Shown piece after piece: positions 43,564-53,418 of a stretch of DNA of 64,000 nucleotides. The position numbers and the translations under genes are program-made. The notes beneath the pieces are model-generated. The model made no database searches. It saw only the letters and a list, made by a program, of their open reading frames with translations, and had not been told where the DNA came from. Where the stretch lies: contig OZ024876.1 in assembly GCA_964017185.1 (NCBI GenBank), positions 29,909,778 through 29,973,777 on the forward strand, written 5' to 3'. The number at the start of each line of letters is the position of its first letter. Within the stretch, counting starts at the first letter, position 1. Origin of the DNA: Rugalucina vietnamica. Lineage: Eukaryota; Mollusca; Bivalvia; Lucinida; Lucinidae.

Positions 43564-44250
43564 CGCCCAAGGGCAATGGTAGCTCACATGAGGTCAACAA
43601 GTACAGTCACTGGACAAAGCTCAAATTCGAAGTCATCTAAGATGTTATGGTTGTCCTTGTTTCTTCCAAGAATGAAGAAGATCCGATCAAAATTGAAGGA
43701 GCTAGAGTGGCCACAATACAAAGTATTGATTTTTCACACACCAAAGGGCAGCTAACTCCGCAGTCAGAGGTCAGATCTAGCCGAAATTCGAACTCATCCG
43801 AGATATTGTAGTTATTCTTGTTACCTGCAAGAATGAAGAAGATCCACTGAAAAACAGAGATGCTAGAGTGGCCACAACACAAAATATTGATTTTTCAAAC
43901 ACTCAAGGGCAGATAACTCCGCAGTCAGAGGTCGGATCTGGTCGAAATTCCAACTCACCCGAGATGTTATAGATGTCCTTGTTACTTCCAAGAATAAAGA
44001 AGATCCGAATAAAAATTAAGGCGCCAGAGTGACCACAACACTAAATATTGATTTTTCACACAGTCAAGGGCAGATAACTCTGCAGTCAAGGGTCGGATCT
44101 GGCTGAAATTCGAACTCATCCGAGAAGTTATAGCTATCCTTGTTACTTATAAGTATGAAGAAGATCCGATCAAAATTGAAAGCGCTAGAGTGGCCACAAC
44201 ACTAAATATTGATTTTTCATACACTCAAGGGCAGATAACTTCGCGATCAT
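43564..44250 (-). mobile_element. family C element, copy 2 (minus orientation, partial)
   Basis: Starts with the inverse 3' end (GCCCAAGGGCAATGGTAGCT, GTCAACAAGTACAGTCACTG). Four inverted 160-bp units follow (GCTAGAGTGGCCACAACAC, CGAACTCATCCGAGATGTTA). It is cut off at 44250 by the TIR element, and the 5' hairpin end is missing. Confidence 0.8.
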
Positions 44251-44252
44251 GT

Positions 44253-44767
44253 GTGCAACACATGCGTTTTTAGGTTGTATATGCTAGATTTTCAACGGTC
44301 GCCAGGATAGCTCAGTCGCTAGCGCGTTTGGCTTCTGACTAACTATGTGCCGCTGCCGTGCAGGTTCGAATCCCACTGGCGACGCCGGTAAAAACTATCA
44401 ATTATTGAAAAAAAAACTATCAATGGTTCCTGCATCGGTATGTACCAATGGTTTGACTGTCACCTTCCGGGCGCGGTGGTTTCACAGGGTATTTCCCGAC
44501 CGAACGTCGAGAACTGCCCTGGCTTTCCCCCACCACTAGACAGTCGGCGTCTAAGAAGCGAAATTGCTTAGCTAAGTAGAAATGCTTAGCTTGGCGTCTA
44601 TCTCCAGTAGGTAAGTTAATAACATTTATGATCACAAACCTTCATCATTAGTCAAAACAATGTCTTCTGAATAAAATGAACGCATTGCATAAGTTGGAAA
44701 ACGAAGTTATGCAGTTTGCTTGTGTTGAAAATCTAGCATATACAACCTAAAAACGCATGTGTTGCAC
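44253..44767. mobile_element. 515-bp element with about 42-bp near-perfect TIRs carrying a tRNA-like segment
   Basis: GTGCAACACATGCGTTTTTA then GGTTGTATATGCTAGATTTT is repeated as an exact inverse at 44726-44767. It encloses a tRNA-like stretch at 44303-44393. It interrupts a family C copy. No coding frame and no clear target duplication. Confidence 0.8.
44303..44393 (+). tRNA. tRNA-like sequence or pseudogene inside a TIR element
   Basis: The ends GTCGCCA and TGGCGAC form a perfect 7-bp acceptor-like stem. A D-arm/A-box-like GATAGCTCAGTCGCTAGCGC and a T-arm/B-box GCAGGTTCGAATCCC are present, with a long variable region. The anticodon arm does not close cleanly and the spacing before the D-arm is off. 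A tRNA relic or SINE head is likelier than a working tRNA. Confidence 0.4.
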
Positions 44768-45184
44768 TCGCCTCAAACGTGATTCCAAACCACAGGCTAT
44801 GGTTTCAGCAGATCGGCTGGAGGTAAAAGAAGCTAAATAAGTTACCCACATCATGTCATTCTCCGATTTTTGAATTGTATCTTAAAATAGGATTACTAGA
44901 TAATAAAACAAAAGAACACGAAGTCACTTACACGCTTCGAACCCCGCAGCTGCATAGTGGGAAGTACCGCAAATGAATTTATGATCATTGCGTTTTGCTA
45001 TGAAAGAGCTGGATTGGTGGCCGTGTTTTCTGAGTCTGTGAGTTCAATTTTGACCCGTTTACTAGGATCTGTAAGTCTGATGGGTCATGACACTGAATTG
45101 CAATGTCATCCGCACATCCGGATGCACACTATCCCTGATCTTGCCACCAACATTTGTATTGTCGTTTGTAACGACAAAGACCAT

Positions 45185-45311
45185 CGTGTGGATAACCAGA
45201 CTAACAGTGTCGAAAATAAGACGACACTGGCTATCCGCACGACGGTCGTGCCGATAACGCCGCTTATCGGCACGACCGTCGTGCGGATAAGCGGCGTTAT
45301 CTGCACGACAG
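45185..45311. repeat. GC-rich palindrome cluster 1 (CACGACGGTCGTG type)
   Basis: Nested perfect hairpins: CGACGGTCGTGCCGATAACG / CGCTTATCGGCACGACCGTCG, then GTGCGGATAAGCGGCGTTATC, with a weaker outer pair GTGGATAACCAG / CTGGCTATCCGC. The flanks are AT-rich. The same words recur at 45812-45937. Confidence 0.9.
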
Positions 45312-45811
45312 GGAAATCGATATCCAAATGTTTAGAAACTGATAAGTTGAAAAATATATTGCACTGGCTTCAAAACTGAAACAGAATATTACACATGCAG
45401 GATGTTTTACTTTTTAATTAACAAAATTGTTATTTTGCTGAAATTGGCTTACCTGTAAATTTACCTGTAAAATTCAGTCGTGAGACAGTAATTATCGTTA
45501 CCTAAATACCCGGCCTAAATAATGAAATAATGTAGTAATCAAAAAAAAAAAAATAAACAGCCTTTGATTTTAACAATGGAGTATGGAAACATTTCAGTAA
45601 CACAGTTAAAAAATGCAATGATTATATTTATATCCGCTGTTACAAATCTACTTTGATTCAGTTTACATCAGCTGGATTAATCAAGACAAATTAATTTTCT
45701 TATTCATAATTAACAAAAATGTCAATTTTGAATGCTAAACACATAATTGATTTATTTAATGACAAATTAAAAGTTTAATGCATACGTAAGCTTGTTAGAA
45801 AATCTTATACT
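45312..45811. other. AT-rich spacer
   Basis: AT-rich DNA with an A12 run near 45541. Nothing recognised. Confidence 0.4.
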
Positions 45812-45937
45812 CCCGTCGTGCCGATAGCCAATACCTGTAGCATTGGCTATCCGCACGACAGTCGGGCCGATAACGCCGCTTATCGGCACGACCGTCGTGC
45901 GGATAACGCCGCTTATCGGCACGACCGTCGTGTGGAT
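45812..45937. repeat. GC-rich palindrome cluster 2, just upstream of the Tudor gene start
   Basis: CGTCGTGCCGATAGCCAATA / CATTGGCTATCCGCACGAC, then a direct repeat of GATAACGCCGCTTATCGGCA with CGACCGTCGTG on each side. The cluster ends about 120 bp before the first ATG of the double-zinc-ribbon exon, so it may lie in the promoter or 5' untranslated region. Confidence 0.9.
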
Positions 45938-46059
45938 AGCCTCAGCCAAATAAGACCGAGACGACCCAGAGCCGAAGTCCGAAATGACACAGATTTCGTG
46001 CAACACCGGAAGCAAATGAAGGATTGCTTCCCTTGAAATCGCGGGAAAAGTTTCAAAAA

Positions 46060-46261
46060 ATGCCGTCTAATAACAGACTTTGCGGACACTGTGGCGTCAA
46101 AACCGAGAAAGATCACAATTACTGCCATCGCTGTGGCCGTCTTTTGAAATGTCCAAAATGCAGCGGAGAATGTGACAGCAGTTTTAATTTTTGTCCCCAC
46201 TGTGGCCATTCACTAAGACCTTTATGTTTATCTTTACCACCACCACCATGTTTATCCAAAG
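46060..46261 (+). CDS. Tudor-domain protein, exon 1: double zinc ribbon
   Basis: The ATG at 46060 has A at -3 and opens a 67-codon exon ending at the donor GTAGCT, phase 1. It contains two zinc ribbons with identical geometry: C8-x2-C11, 10 residues, C22-x2-C25; then C31-x2-C34, 10 residues, C45-x2-C48 (CGHC, CHRC, CPKC, CPHC). A Pro-rich tail follows. Double zinc ribbons bind structural zinc and usually mediate protein or nucleic-acid contacts. The phase joins to 51933 as G|AT (Asp). Exons 46060-46261, 51933-52259, 53419-53657, 55193-55326 and 61952-62103 form one frame of 351 codons plus one base, open to the right. Tudor proteins of this type act in germline piRNA granules by binding methyl-arginine (family knowledge); that role here is inference. 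Confidence 0.8.
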
Positions 46262-46681
46262 GTAGCTGAATCTGAATGGTTTACTGGTGACACGCCAAAT
46301 TGACAATACCTCACCAGGGGGTTGCGCCAGGTGGGAAATTAGTCCCTGGCTCGCACAAGAGATGCGAACTTGGACCATACATGTGATATTTTCTTTCTCC
46401 ACGGTCGGGGGATTTCCAGTTTGAAATCGTAATATTTGCTCTCATATCGGGAGGTTTATTTTCTTGTGGTCATGACCGATATATTACATCGTCAAATTGT
46501 ACTGAGGCTGATCAAGCTTATTCTTTTTTTTTTTTGTAGATGCTTTTGTAGTCTGACTGGTCAGCCGTCAAAATGAAGTATACCCAGCGGTTCATTTTGC
46601 CGTCTGACTCCAGCACATTGTCAAAAAGCTAAGCTGTTGGCCACTTTTGGGTGAAAGTCATTATTTACAGAATAACAAGTT

Positions 46682-47480
46682 TTTAGCTCGACTGCACGAA
46701 GTGCATAGAGCTATTGCAGTCACCCTGGTCGTCCACGTTCCCGTTCCCGTGCGCGTTCCCGTGCGTGTGCGCATGCGCGTCACACTTGCGTTAAAGTTTT
46801 CTAGAAGTCCATATCATGGCAACCACTCATCAGAAAGCATTCATACTTGGACCATAGATACCCTGTAGGGTTAGCTTTCATTCCATGGCATCGAGCCCCT
46901 GGGTCCAGGCCAGGGGGTGGGGCTGGAGGTTAAAATCTAGAACACCTTCAAAAATGGCAATTCTTGCGTTAAAGTTTTCTAGAAGTCTATATCTTGACAA
47001 CCACTCATCAGAAAGCATTGATACTTGGGCCATCGACACCCTGTAGGGTCGGCTTTCATTCCATGGCATCAGATCCCTGGGTCCATGCCAGGGGGTCGGG
47101 CTAGAGGTTAAAATCTAGAACACCATTAATAATAATGGCTTTTCTGTGATATTGTATTCTAGAAGTCCATATCTTGAAAACTTTTTATCAGAGGGCTTTC
47201 ATACTCGGACCATAAGTACCCTGTAGGGTTGAGTTTCATTTCATGGCATCGGATCTCTGGGTCCATGCCTGGGGGGGTGGGGCTGGAGGTTAAAAACTAG
47301 AACACTGTAAAAAATAGATGTACTGCTGTGTAACTTTTACAAGGAGTCCATATCTCGACAACAACTTATCATAAAGCATTCATACTTCTTACACTTTAGG
47401 TTCCATGACATCGGACCTCTGGGTCGGAGTCAGGGGGGCGGGGCTAGAGGTCAAAATCTAGAACTCCCCGAATTTTTTTT
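46682..47480 (+). repeat. about 178-bp tandem units inside the Mutator-like element
   Basis: After TTTTTAGCTCGACTGCACGA and a GTTCCCGTGCG run, four units of about 178 bp recur with TTTTCTAGAAGTCCATATC, CTCATCAGAAAGCATTCATA, CCCTGTAGGGTT and CCTGGGTCCATGCCAGGGGG. Confidence 0.85.
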
Positions 47481-47579
47481 TCTTTTTATTTCTTAATAGA
47501 AACAACTTAGGAAGATGGTTGGTCATTCATCTTTTGACTTTGTGACACTGACTTGTGTGTCATGACGGTAAGGGTCGGT

Positions 47580-48890
47580 TGACCTACTTTCCATGGTTCA
47601 GTGATTTTGCCTTATATCTTGACACTCAATTAGTATATTTTCTTACTTTTTTCAGATTATGAGTGAGTATGACCAGACCTTTTACCCCATTATACTTATA
47701 GGTCACTGTGACCTAATTTCACGGTTCAGTGATTTTGCCTTATATCTCGGTACTCAAATGGTTTATGAACAAACTTCTTTCAAAGTAGGTTTGCGTATGA
47801 CAAGACCTTTGACCCTGAAGTAGTCCTAGGTCACTGTGACCTAATTTCACGGTTCAGTGATTTTGCCTTATATCTTGACACTCAGTTAGTATATTTTCAT
47901 ACTTTTTTTCAGATTATGAGTGAGTATGACCAGACCTTTGACCCCAATATACTTATAGGTCACTGTGACCTAATTTCATGGTTCAGTGATTTTGCCTTAT
48001 ATCTCGGTACTCAAATGGTTTATGAACAAACTACTTTCAAAGTATGTTTGCGTATGACAAGACCTTTGACCCTGAAGTAGTCCTAGGTCACTGTGACCTG
48101 ATTTCACGGTTCAGTGATTTTGCCTTATATCTTGACACTCAATTAGTATATTTTCATACTTTTTTCAGATTATGAGTGAGTATGACCAGACCTTTGACCC
48201 CAATATACTTATAGGTCACTGTGACCTAATTTCATGGTTCAGTGACTTTGCCTTATATCTCGACACTCAATTAGTTTATGAACAAACTTCTTTCACACTA
48301 TGTTTGCGTATGACAAGACCTTTGACCCTAAAGTAGTCCTAGGTCAATATGACATAATTTCACGGTTCAGTGATTTTCCTTTATATCGTGGCACTCAATT
48401 AGTATATGAACATACTTCTTTCACGATATGTATGAGTATGACAAGACCTTTAACCGTAAAGTATTCCTGGGTCACTGTGACCTAATTTCATGGTTCAGTG
48501 ATTTTGCCTTATATCTCGACACTCAGTTGGTATTTTTTCATACTTCTTTCTGATTATGAATGAGTATGACCAGACCTTTAACCCAAACATACTTATAGGT
48601 CACTATGACCTTATTTCATGGTTCAGTGATTTTGCTTTAAATCTCAACACTGAATGGGTATATGATCATATTTCTTTCACATTATGAGTAAGTATCACTA
48701 GACTTTTGACCCTGAAATACTTATAGGTCAGTGTGACCTTATTTCATGGTTCAGTGATTTTGCCTTGTGTCTTGGCACTCAGTTGGTATATGAACACACT
48801 TCTTTCACAATATGAGTGAGACCTTTAAATCTTAGGTAGTTATAGTTAACTTTCATGGTTCAGTAATTTTGCCTTATTGCATCAAGGCAA
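47580..48890 (+). repeat. 128-bp tandem array, about eleven units
   Basis: Each unit has CATGGTTCAGTGATTTTGCC, TTATATCTCGACACTCAATT, TATGAGTGAGTATGACCAGA, CCTTTGACCC and AGGTCACTGTGACCTAATTT. GGTTCAGTG recurs every 125-129 bp. AGGTCACTGTGACCT is itself a palindrome of the nuclear-receptor half-site AGGTCA (IR3). Alternate units are more alike, suggesting a 256-bp higher-order period. Confidence 0.95.
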
Positions 48891-49369
48891 AAAGATGTAT
48901 GAGCATAATGCTTTGGGTTTCTGGTCGGGTTTGGCCTTATGTTTGACAAAGGTCAGAAGCAGTCGAGCACGCTGTCCTGCGACAGCTCTTATTATACAAA
49001 CAAATGGTGTAAAACACTGTAAAACAAAAAAATAAACAAACCTCCATTTGAAAATTCATAAAACATATCCAAATTTTGTTTATTTTGATGATTTTTAAAA
49101 AGAATCCATTCAACATGGCTGACAAAAAAAGTCATCTGAGAGGGGAGACAATTCTAACTGCGAGCTTCTGATTGGCTCTTAGAGAGTGCATGACCTCAGC
49201 ACCCAGCCATCAACCAATCAGATTAGGAATTCCCATAAAATCAATGTCTAAAAACAGCTTGCAGAGATATTAATAGAACTTGGGAAATTTTGATAGTGTT
49301 GGTCCGTCAGACGTCAAAATGATAAATCAGTTATCAAAAATTCATTTTGACGGCTGACCTGCCAGACTA

Positions 49370-49680
49370 ATGCTTTTGAAGCCGAAGAATGAAGAATAAA
49401 AATGAATAGCTTGTAAATTCATACTATTTTATTATAACAAAATAAAAATTGTACATACAAATATTCGAATACTGAAGCGCTTAAATCCAATGTCAGTAAT
49501 ACAATGGGGTTTTCTTTGGACTCACTGCGGTACACTCCTTGATAGTTTTTGGTCATTCCGTTAGTGGGCCCTTGAAATCCCTAAAATACACCGACATCGG
49601 GAGATATCACATGTATGCCTTGGACACACAGTCATCAGTATCGATATAGATCTAGTCTAATAAAAAAAGCAGAAAAAAAT
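49370..49680. other. intron, no gene seen
   Basis: After the target duplication the sequence reads AAGCCGAAGAATGAAG. Joined to the acceptor upstream of 46540 this would form a short open tail D-A-F-E-A-E-E and a stop. Otherwise nothing is recognised. Confidence 0.35.
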
Positions 49681-51036
49681 TAAAATTTTTAATTTTTTTG
49701 CTCAAAACGTTGATTGTGGGTACACGTTAGAACTGCCTCGCCGAGGCGGTTCCAGGGATACAGACTAACTAATTTTTTATAGGGGCAAGCTGGGCCCCTA
49801 AAAAATGAAAACTTGGGGCCCACATGAAAACTTAGGGGCCCACATTTTTATTCGCATAAAATGGGCAAATGCATCAAAATTTATTCAAGAACATCAACAA
49901 TAACTGTAATATTAATAACAGTGTTCACTAAAGTTTGTGAGACCTTGCATGACACTTGGTCAGAGAGAGTCAGAATTTCTGTCTGTCCGAATCAGTTTCT
50001 GTCTGACCGCAAAAAATGTGGTTTCCCTTACGCATTCTTGACGCTCAAGATCTGAAAGGCACTGAAAAGTTTATCAAATTTGAGACCCCTTCAGCAATAT
50101 AATCTTGTTTAAAAAAAAGTGCAAGGCATGGATACAAGTTGAACAACATGATTGTTTGTTTTTCTCTCTCTCATTTCTCCTATCTCTCAGTCACTAAGAG
50201 AGTCTCAGTTCATCTGGAAGGCAACATTGGCACAGGCCTAAGAAACTGTTTGTTTGGCATTGGTGACCCAGGGTCTCACACGAATGCGTCATTTGGTTGC
50301 CATTTTTATTGTATTTACAATGTTTTTGTCAAAAGCTAAAACTTGTCAGATCCATTGGGCCAGGCAAATCGGCAGATTTTTAGTTTAAATTCAAGGAAGA
50401 AGAGCGGTTGTCATGCTCAAGATCGATGCTTGTTCGCATGATTATCAACCATAGTCGAAAAGGCTTTCCATGATTTATAGAAAAAGTTCTCTTTCATCCG
50501 GAACAAACAAAATTCTTCCCACGATCGAACTGTCAATTTAAGTCGTGTGCGCATGTCTTTTGGACACTTGCTAGACTGCTTTACTGGCGAGTTCATTATT
50601 ACACATGCGCAGTGGATTGGCCGATTTGCATACTCCCTTGTGATTGGTCGTCTCAATATATTCGGCGTCTGGTTCACAATATTTTACTGCGATAGATTGC
50701 AGATATTTTGCGACATCGAAAACCAGTCAAAATAAAACCGAATGGAAAAAAATGAACCGAAACGGTCAGTTTCGGGATGTTACGCTTTCGTAGCGTTCGC
50801 TAACTGGGCGAGCGTCTCTTTAACTTTAGGGGCCCAGCCCGATTTTTACTCGCTGTGGGCGAGTGGGCGACCGCTAATCTGTATCCCTGCGGTTCTAACG
50901 AGTATCCACAATCTATGTTTTGGAGCAAAAATAAGACAAATAGGTACATGTATACCCTGCATATCCCATCATGGTATATAAAAGTGGGGTATATATTACT
51001 CGGATATGTATAACAGCTGTATAATGTTTTCCTGAT
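49681..51036. mobile_element. family D element, copy 8, split by a 1.1 kb insertion
   Basis: Left part 49681-49752 has GCTCAAAACGTTGATTGTGG and the CGCCGAGGCGGTTC centre. The right part from 50890 resumes with GGTTCTAACGAGTATCCACA, GTTTTGGAGCAAAAATAAGA and GGTATATATTACTCGGATAT. The halves fit the other D copies once the inserted element is removed. Confidence 0.85.
49753..50889. mobile_element. 1.1 kb TIR element with CAGGGATAC termini
   Basis: CAGGGATACAGACTA at the left is matched by TAATCTGTATCCCTG at the right. CGGTTC stands at both edges, a 6- to 7-bp target duplication taken from the D hairpin. CAGGG-type ends recall hAT elements, but the duplication is shorter than their usual 8 bp, so the superfamily is open. 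Subterminal AGGGGCAAGCTGGGCCCCTA and AGGGGCCCAGCCC are further inverse partners. No transposase frame is evident. Confidence 0.85.
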
Positions 51037-51189
51037 GCTACTGACATCTCCCGAGGGACATCCTGACAAAACGGTTGATAATTTAGGGGACAGTTGTATC
51101 AAGAACTAGAAATATTTGTGAATTTCGGGGAAAATCATTGTCCCCTCTCTAGACAGTTATGTGGGTCATTCGAGGTAAAAAGGGGCCAA

Positions 51190-51432
51190 GGCGGCCCCTG
51201 TGGCCGAGTGGTTTAGAGCGCTGTTTCTTAATCCTCGATCATGTCACCGCTGTGTCTGGTGTGGGTTCGAGTCCCGCTCTGGCCACATATGACACGAGCC
51301 AAGTTCTGCTTGCGGGTGTGCCAGGTGTTTTTTCTCGGGGTTCTCCCGTTTTCGCCCCACCTACTCATTGGCCCGTCTCATATGAGCTGAAATAATCTTG
51401 AAAGGGACGTTAAACTGAATCAAAAAAAAAGT
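51190..51432 (+). mobile_element. tRNA-derived SINE with A-rich tail
   Basis: A tRNA-Leu/Ser-like head (GTGGCCGAGTGGTTTAGAGC) with a B-box (GGGTTCGAGTCCC) closes with GGCCAC. A conserved body follows (TTCTCGGGGTTCTCCCGTTT; CTTGAAAGGGACGTTAAACT) and an A9 tail. The TTAAAC end block is widespread in invertebrate SINEs. Confidence 0.85.
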
Positions 51433-51654
51433 GGGGGGGGGTCAAAATGCACATTTTTGTACGCCAGGGAAAACCCTGGACAATATTATTTACTGATGTG
51501 CATTTATTTCTGTTTTTGAAAAATGCATACGGTAACTCAATATATAAAACAATTGCAGTGATTTTTTGTTTTAAAAAGTCTCAGTCAAGCCCCAGTCAAA
51601 AGTTACCGGGTACTTCTCCTAAGGATGTGTTAGTCTGACATAAATCATAAGGTA
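51433..51654. other. intron, nothing recognised
   Basis: G9 run then unique AT-rich sequence. Confidence 0.4.
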
Positions 51655-51900
51655 TGACAGCCGCATCATGAGAAAACTGGATTTTTGCCTATGCGAAAGC
51701 AAAAGCGCAGATCAGCTTTGCAGTAATTGCACAGCTGATCAGCGCTTTTGTTTTTGCTACACAGATAGCACAATTCCTCTTCTACTTACAATGTATATAG
51801 TCAAAATTTCAAGCCTCTAGCCTGCTTCCTAGAGTACAGGCCGAATTGTGTCGCACCTGGTCTGAAACCCCAAAGACTGGTTTTCTCATGTCGCGGCTCA
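51655..51900 (+). mobile_element. family A element, copy 11
   Basis: TGACAGCCGCATCATGAGAA to TTTTCTCATGTCGCGGCTCA; CTGGATTTTTGCC / AAAGACTGGTTTTC subtype. It ends 32 bp before exon 2 of the Tudor gene. Confidence 0.9.
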
Positions 51901-51932
51901 CATTTTTGTACACTGAACATTGTGAATTGTAG

Positions 51933-52259
51933 ATGCTTCAGTTCAGCAAGGAGCCACTGTAGTCCAGCGGTCACAGATCCAGTTAGCACAGGGTATCACC
52001 GACAACCACCAACCGCGAGTAAACGAGGCTGGAGACACTGGGGCCAGGAGACAGGAGGCATTGCCCCAGGGAAGGGATGGTCCCCACAGCACTATGGGTC
52101 ATAGTCAAGGACGGACAATGTTCCAGGGAAGAGATGGACCACTGAGTTCTATGAGTCAACTAAGTCAAGGACAAACTGCGCCCTGGGAAACAGACAACCC
52201 TCTCAGTCCTATCAGTCAGTTACTGCAGGGGAAGGCCAAGGTTACTTGTACTGTGGGAG
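51933..52259 (+). CDS. Tudor-domain protein, exon 2: low-complexity linker
   Basis: The acceptor CATTGTGAATTGTAG enters in phase 1 (G|AT). The 327-bp exon encodes residues 68-176 and leaves in phase 1 at GTATGA. The linker is rich in Gln, Ser, Gly, Arg and Asp, with a loose repeat QGRDGP-HST-MGHSQ / QGRDGP-LSS-MSQLSQ / ETDNP-LSP-ISQLLQ of about 24-26 residues. The repeats look like an internally duplicated disordered segment. Such linkers are common between folded parts of germ-granule proteins (inference). Confidence 0.75.
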
Positions 52260-52317
52260 GTATGAAACATTATAGAAGAAAACTTGAATAACAAAGATAA
52301 AATTATTTTGTTCATTT

Positions 52318-52608
52318 AAGACATTTTTCAAAGATCTTCTCAGAAACCGCATGGCCAATCAAAGTCAAATTTTATATGAAGCATATATGGGAAGGGAAAA
52401 CCAATGTGTTTATAAATAATCCAGGTCACGTGACCAAGATGGCCACCATGCCCATGTAATGGTTAGAACCCTTCAAAAATCTTCTCCAGAACCAGTGGAC
52501 TGATCTCAACAAAACTTGGCATGTAGTATCTGGGCTTTAGAAAGTACTGCAATGTGTTAATTAATCATGACCCTGAGGTGACATTGACCTATTTTATGGC
52601 AAGGTAAG
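52318..52608 (+). mobile_element. family B fragment (one internal unit)
   Basis: TCTTCTCAGAAACCGCATGG, CCAGGTCACGTGACCAAGAT, GGCCACCATGCCC and TGACATTGACCTATTTTATG match a single B unit. Neither B terminus is present. Confidence 0.75.
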
Positions 52609-52611
52609 CAT

Positions 52612-52788
52612 AGGTTACCCGTTAGAATTAGAACCACCTTGGCGAGGTGTTTCTAAAGAGTACCCACAGTCTATGTTTTGGAGCTAAAATAAGAAAAATA
52701 GGTATAACCCTGCACACCCCAGTTCTTCTATATAAAAGTAGTGTTTAAGGGGGATACATTTCACAGATATGTTTTCTTTATGCATGAA
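52612..52788. mobile_element. family D fragment, copy 9
   Basis: GAACCACCTTGGCGAGGTGT centre, TGTTTTGGAGCTAAAATAAG, and a degenerate ATTTCACAGATATGTTTTCT end. The left third is absent. Confidence 0.75.
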
Positions 52789-52789
52789 A

Positions 52790-52862
52790 TTTCAATCAGT
52801 TTGGGTGGTTTCAGTATCTATGAGCAGTTAAAATCTGTCTCATCTGGGTTGAGCATGAACAT
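52790..52862. mobile_element. family F fragment
   Basis: GAAATTTCAATCAGTTTGGG, GTATCTATGAGCAGTTAAAA and CTGGGTTGAGCATGAAC match the right part of F copies at 9034 and 32129. Confidence 0.5.
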
Positions 52863-52875
52863 CTCAATTTGATCA

Positions 52876-53120
52876 CATCACGAAAACATGTCCGTGTAAA
52901 GTATACCCCCTCAAACCCCACTTTTTGTATAGCAAAACTGGGGTATGCAGGGGTATTCCTATTTTTCTTATTTTTGCTCCAAAACATAGATTGTGAGTAC
53001 CCACAATCTATGTTTTGGAGCAAAAATAAGAAAAATATCAAAATTTTACAGCTGAAAATCTTCAATTTTTAAACCTAAAAAAAAAATCTCTGTTTAATGC
53101 ATGGGCAAGTTTTCGTAATG
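52876..53120. mobile_element. family D element, copy 10 (complete ends, central hairpin collapsed)
   Basis: CATCACGAAAACATGTCCGT to GCATGGGCAAGTTTTCGTAATG. The GAACCGCC centre is deleted, so TAGATTGTGAGTACCCACAATCTA closes directly. Confidence 0.85.
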
Positions 53121-53175
53121 ATCTCCGCACCTAATTGGAGTTCTGTTATAGCTAAGCCAAGCCTTGTTTCATATT

Positions 53176-53404
53176 TGAGCCTGTGCGTTAGAAAACCAAC
53201 AATTTGGGTTCCGGCCAGGTCCGACACAAACCATGCTGTACAGAAGATGGTTAGATACTGGAAATTTTGGATTTAAAAAGTAGAGGAATTGTACTATCCG
53301 TGTAGCGAAAACAAAGGCCCTGATCATCTTCGCAGGACTGCGAAGCTGATCTGCGCCTTTGTTTTTGCCTATGCAAATTGTTGGTTTTCCCATGCAGAGG
53401 CTCA
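53176..53404 (-). mobile_element. family A element, copy 12
   Basis: TGAGCCTGTGCGTTAGAAAA to TTTTCCCATGCAGAGGCTCA; CCAACAATTTGGG / AAATTGTTGG subtype. It ends 14 bp before exon 3 of the Tudor gene. Confidence 0.9.
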
Positions 53405-53418
53405 TTTAATTTCCACAG

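Larger units (their letters stand above)
46549..49369. mobile_element. 2.8 kb Mutator-like TIR element with exact 9-bp target duplication
   Basis: The left end TAGTCTGACTGGTCAGCCGT continues CAAAATGAA. The right end is the inverse of TAGTCTGGCAGGTCAGCCGT plus CAAAATGAA (27 of 29 matches). ATGCTTTTG occurs immediately on both sides (46540-46548 and 49370-49378), a perfect 9-bp duplication as made by Mutator/MULE transposases. The interior has no transposase; it is mostly tandem repeats that begin with a family B-like TTTTTAGCTCGACTGCAC hairpin. The right TIR is preceded by a partial inverse copy (GTCAGACGTCAAAATGATAA). It sits in intron 1 of the Tudor gene. Confidence 0.9.

Noticed and set aside
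51194-51290. Functional tRNA-Leu/Ser gene
   Set aside because: The tRNA-like head is followed directly by a conserved SINE body and A-tail, so it is a SINE.
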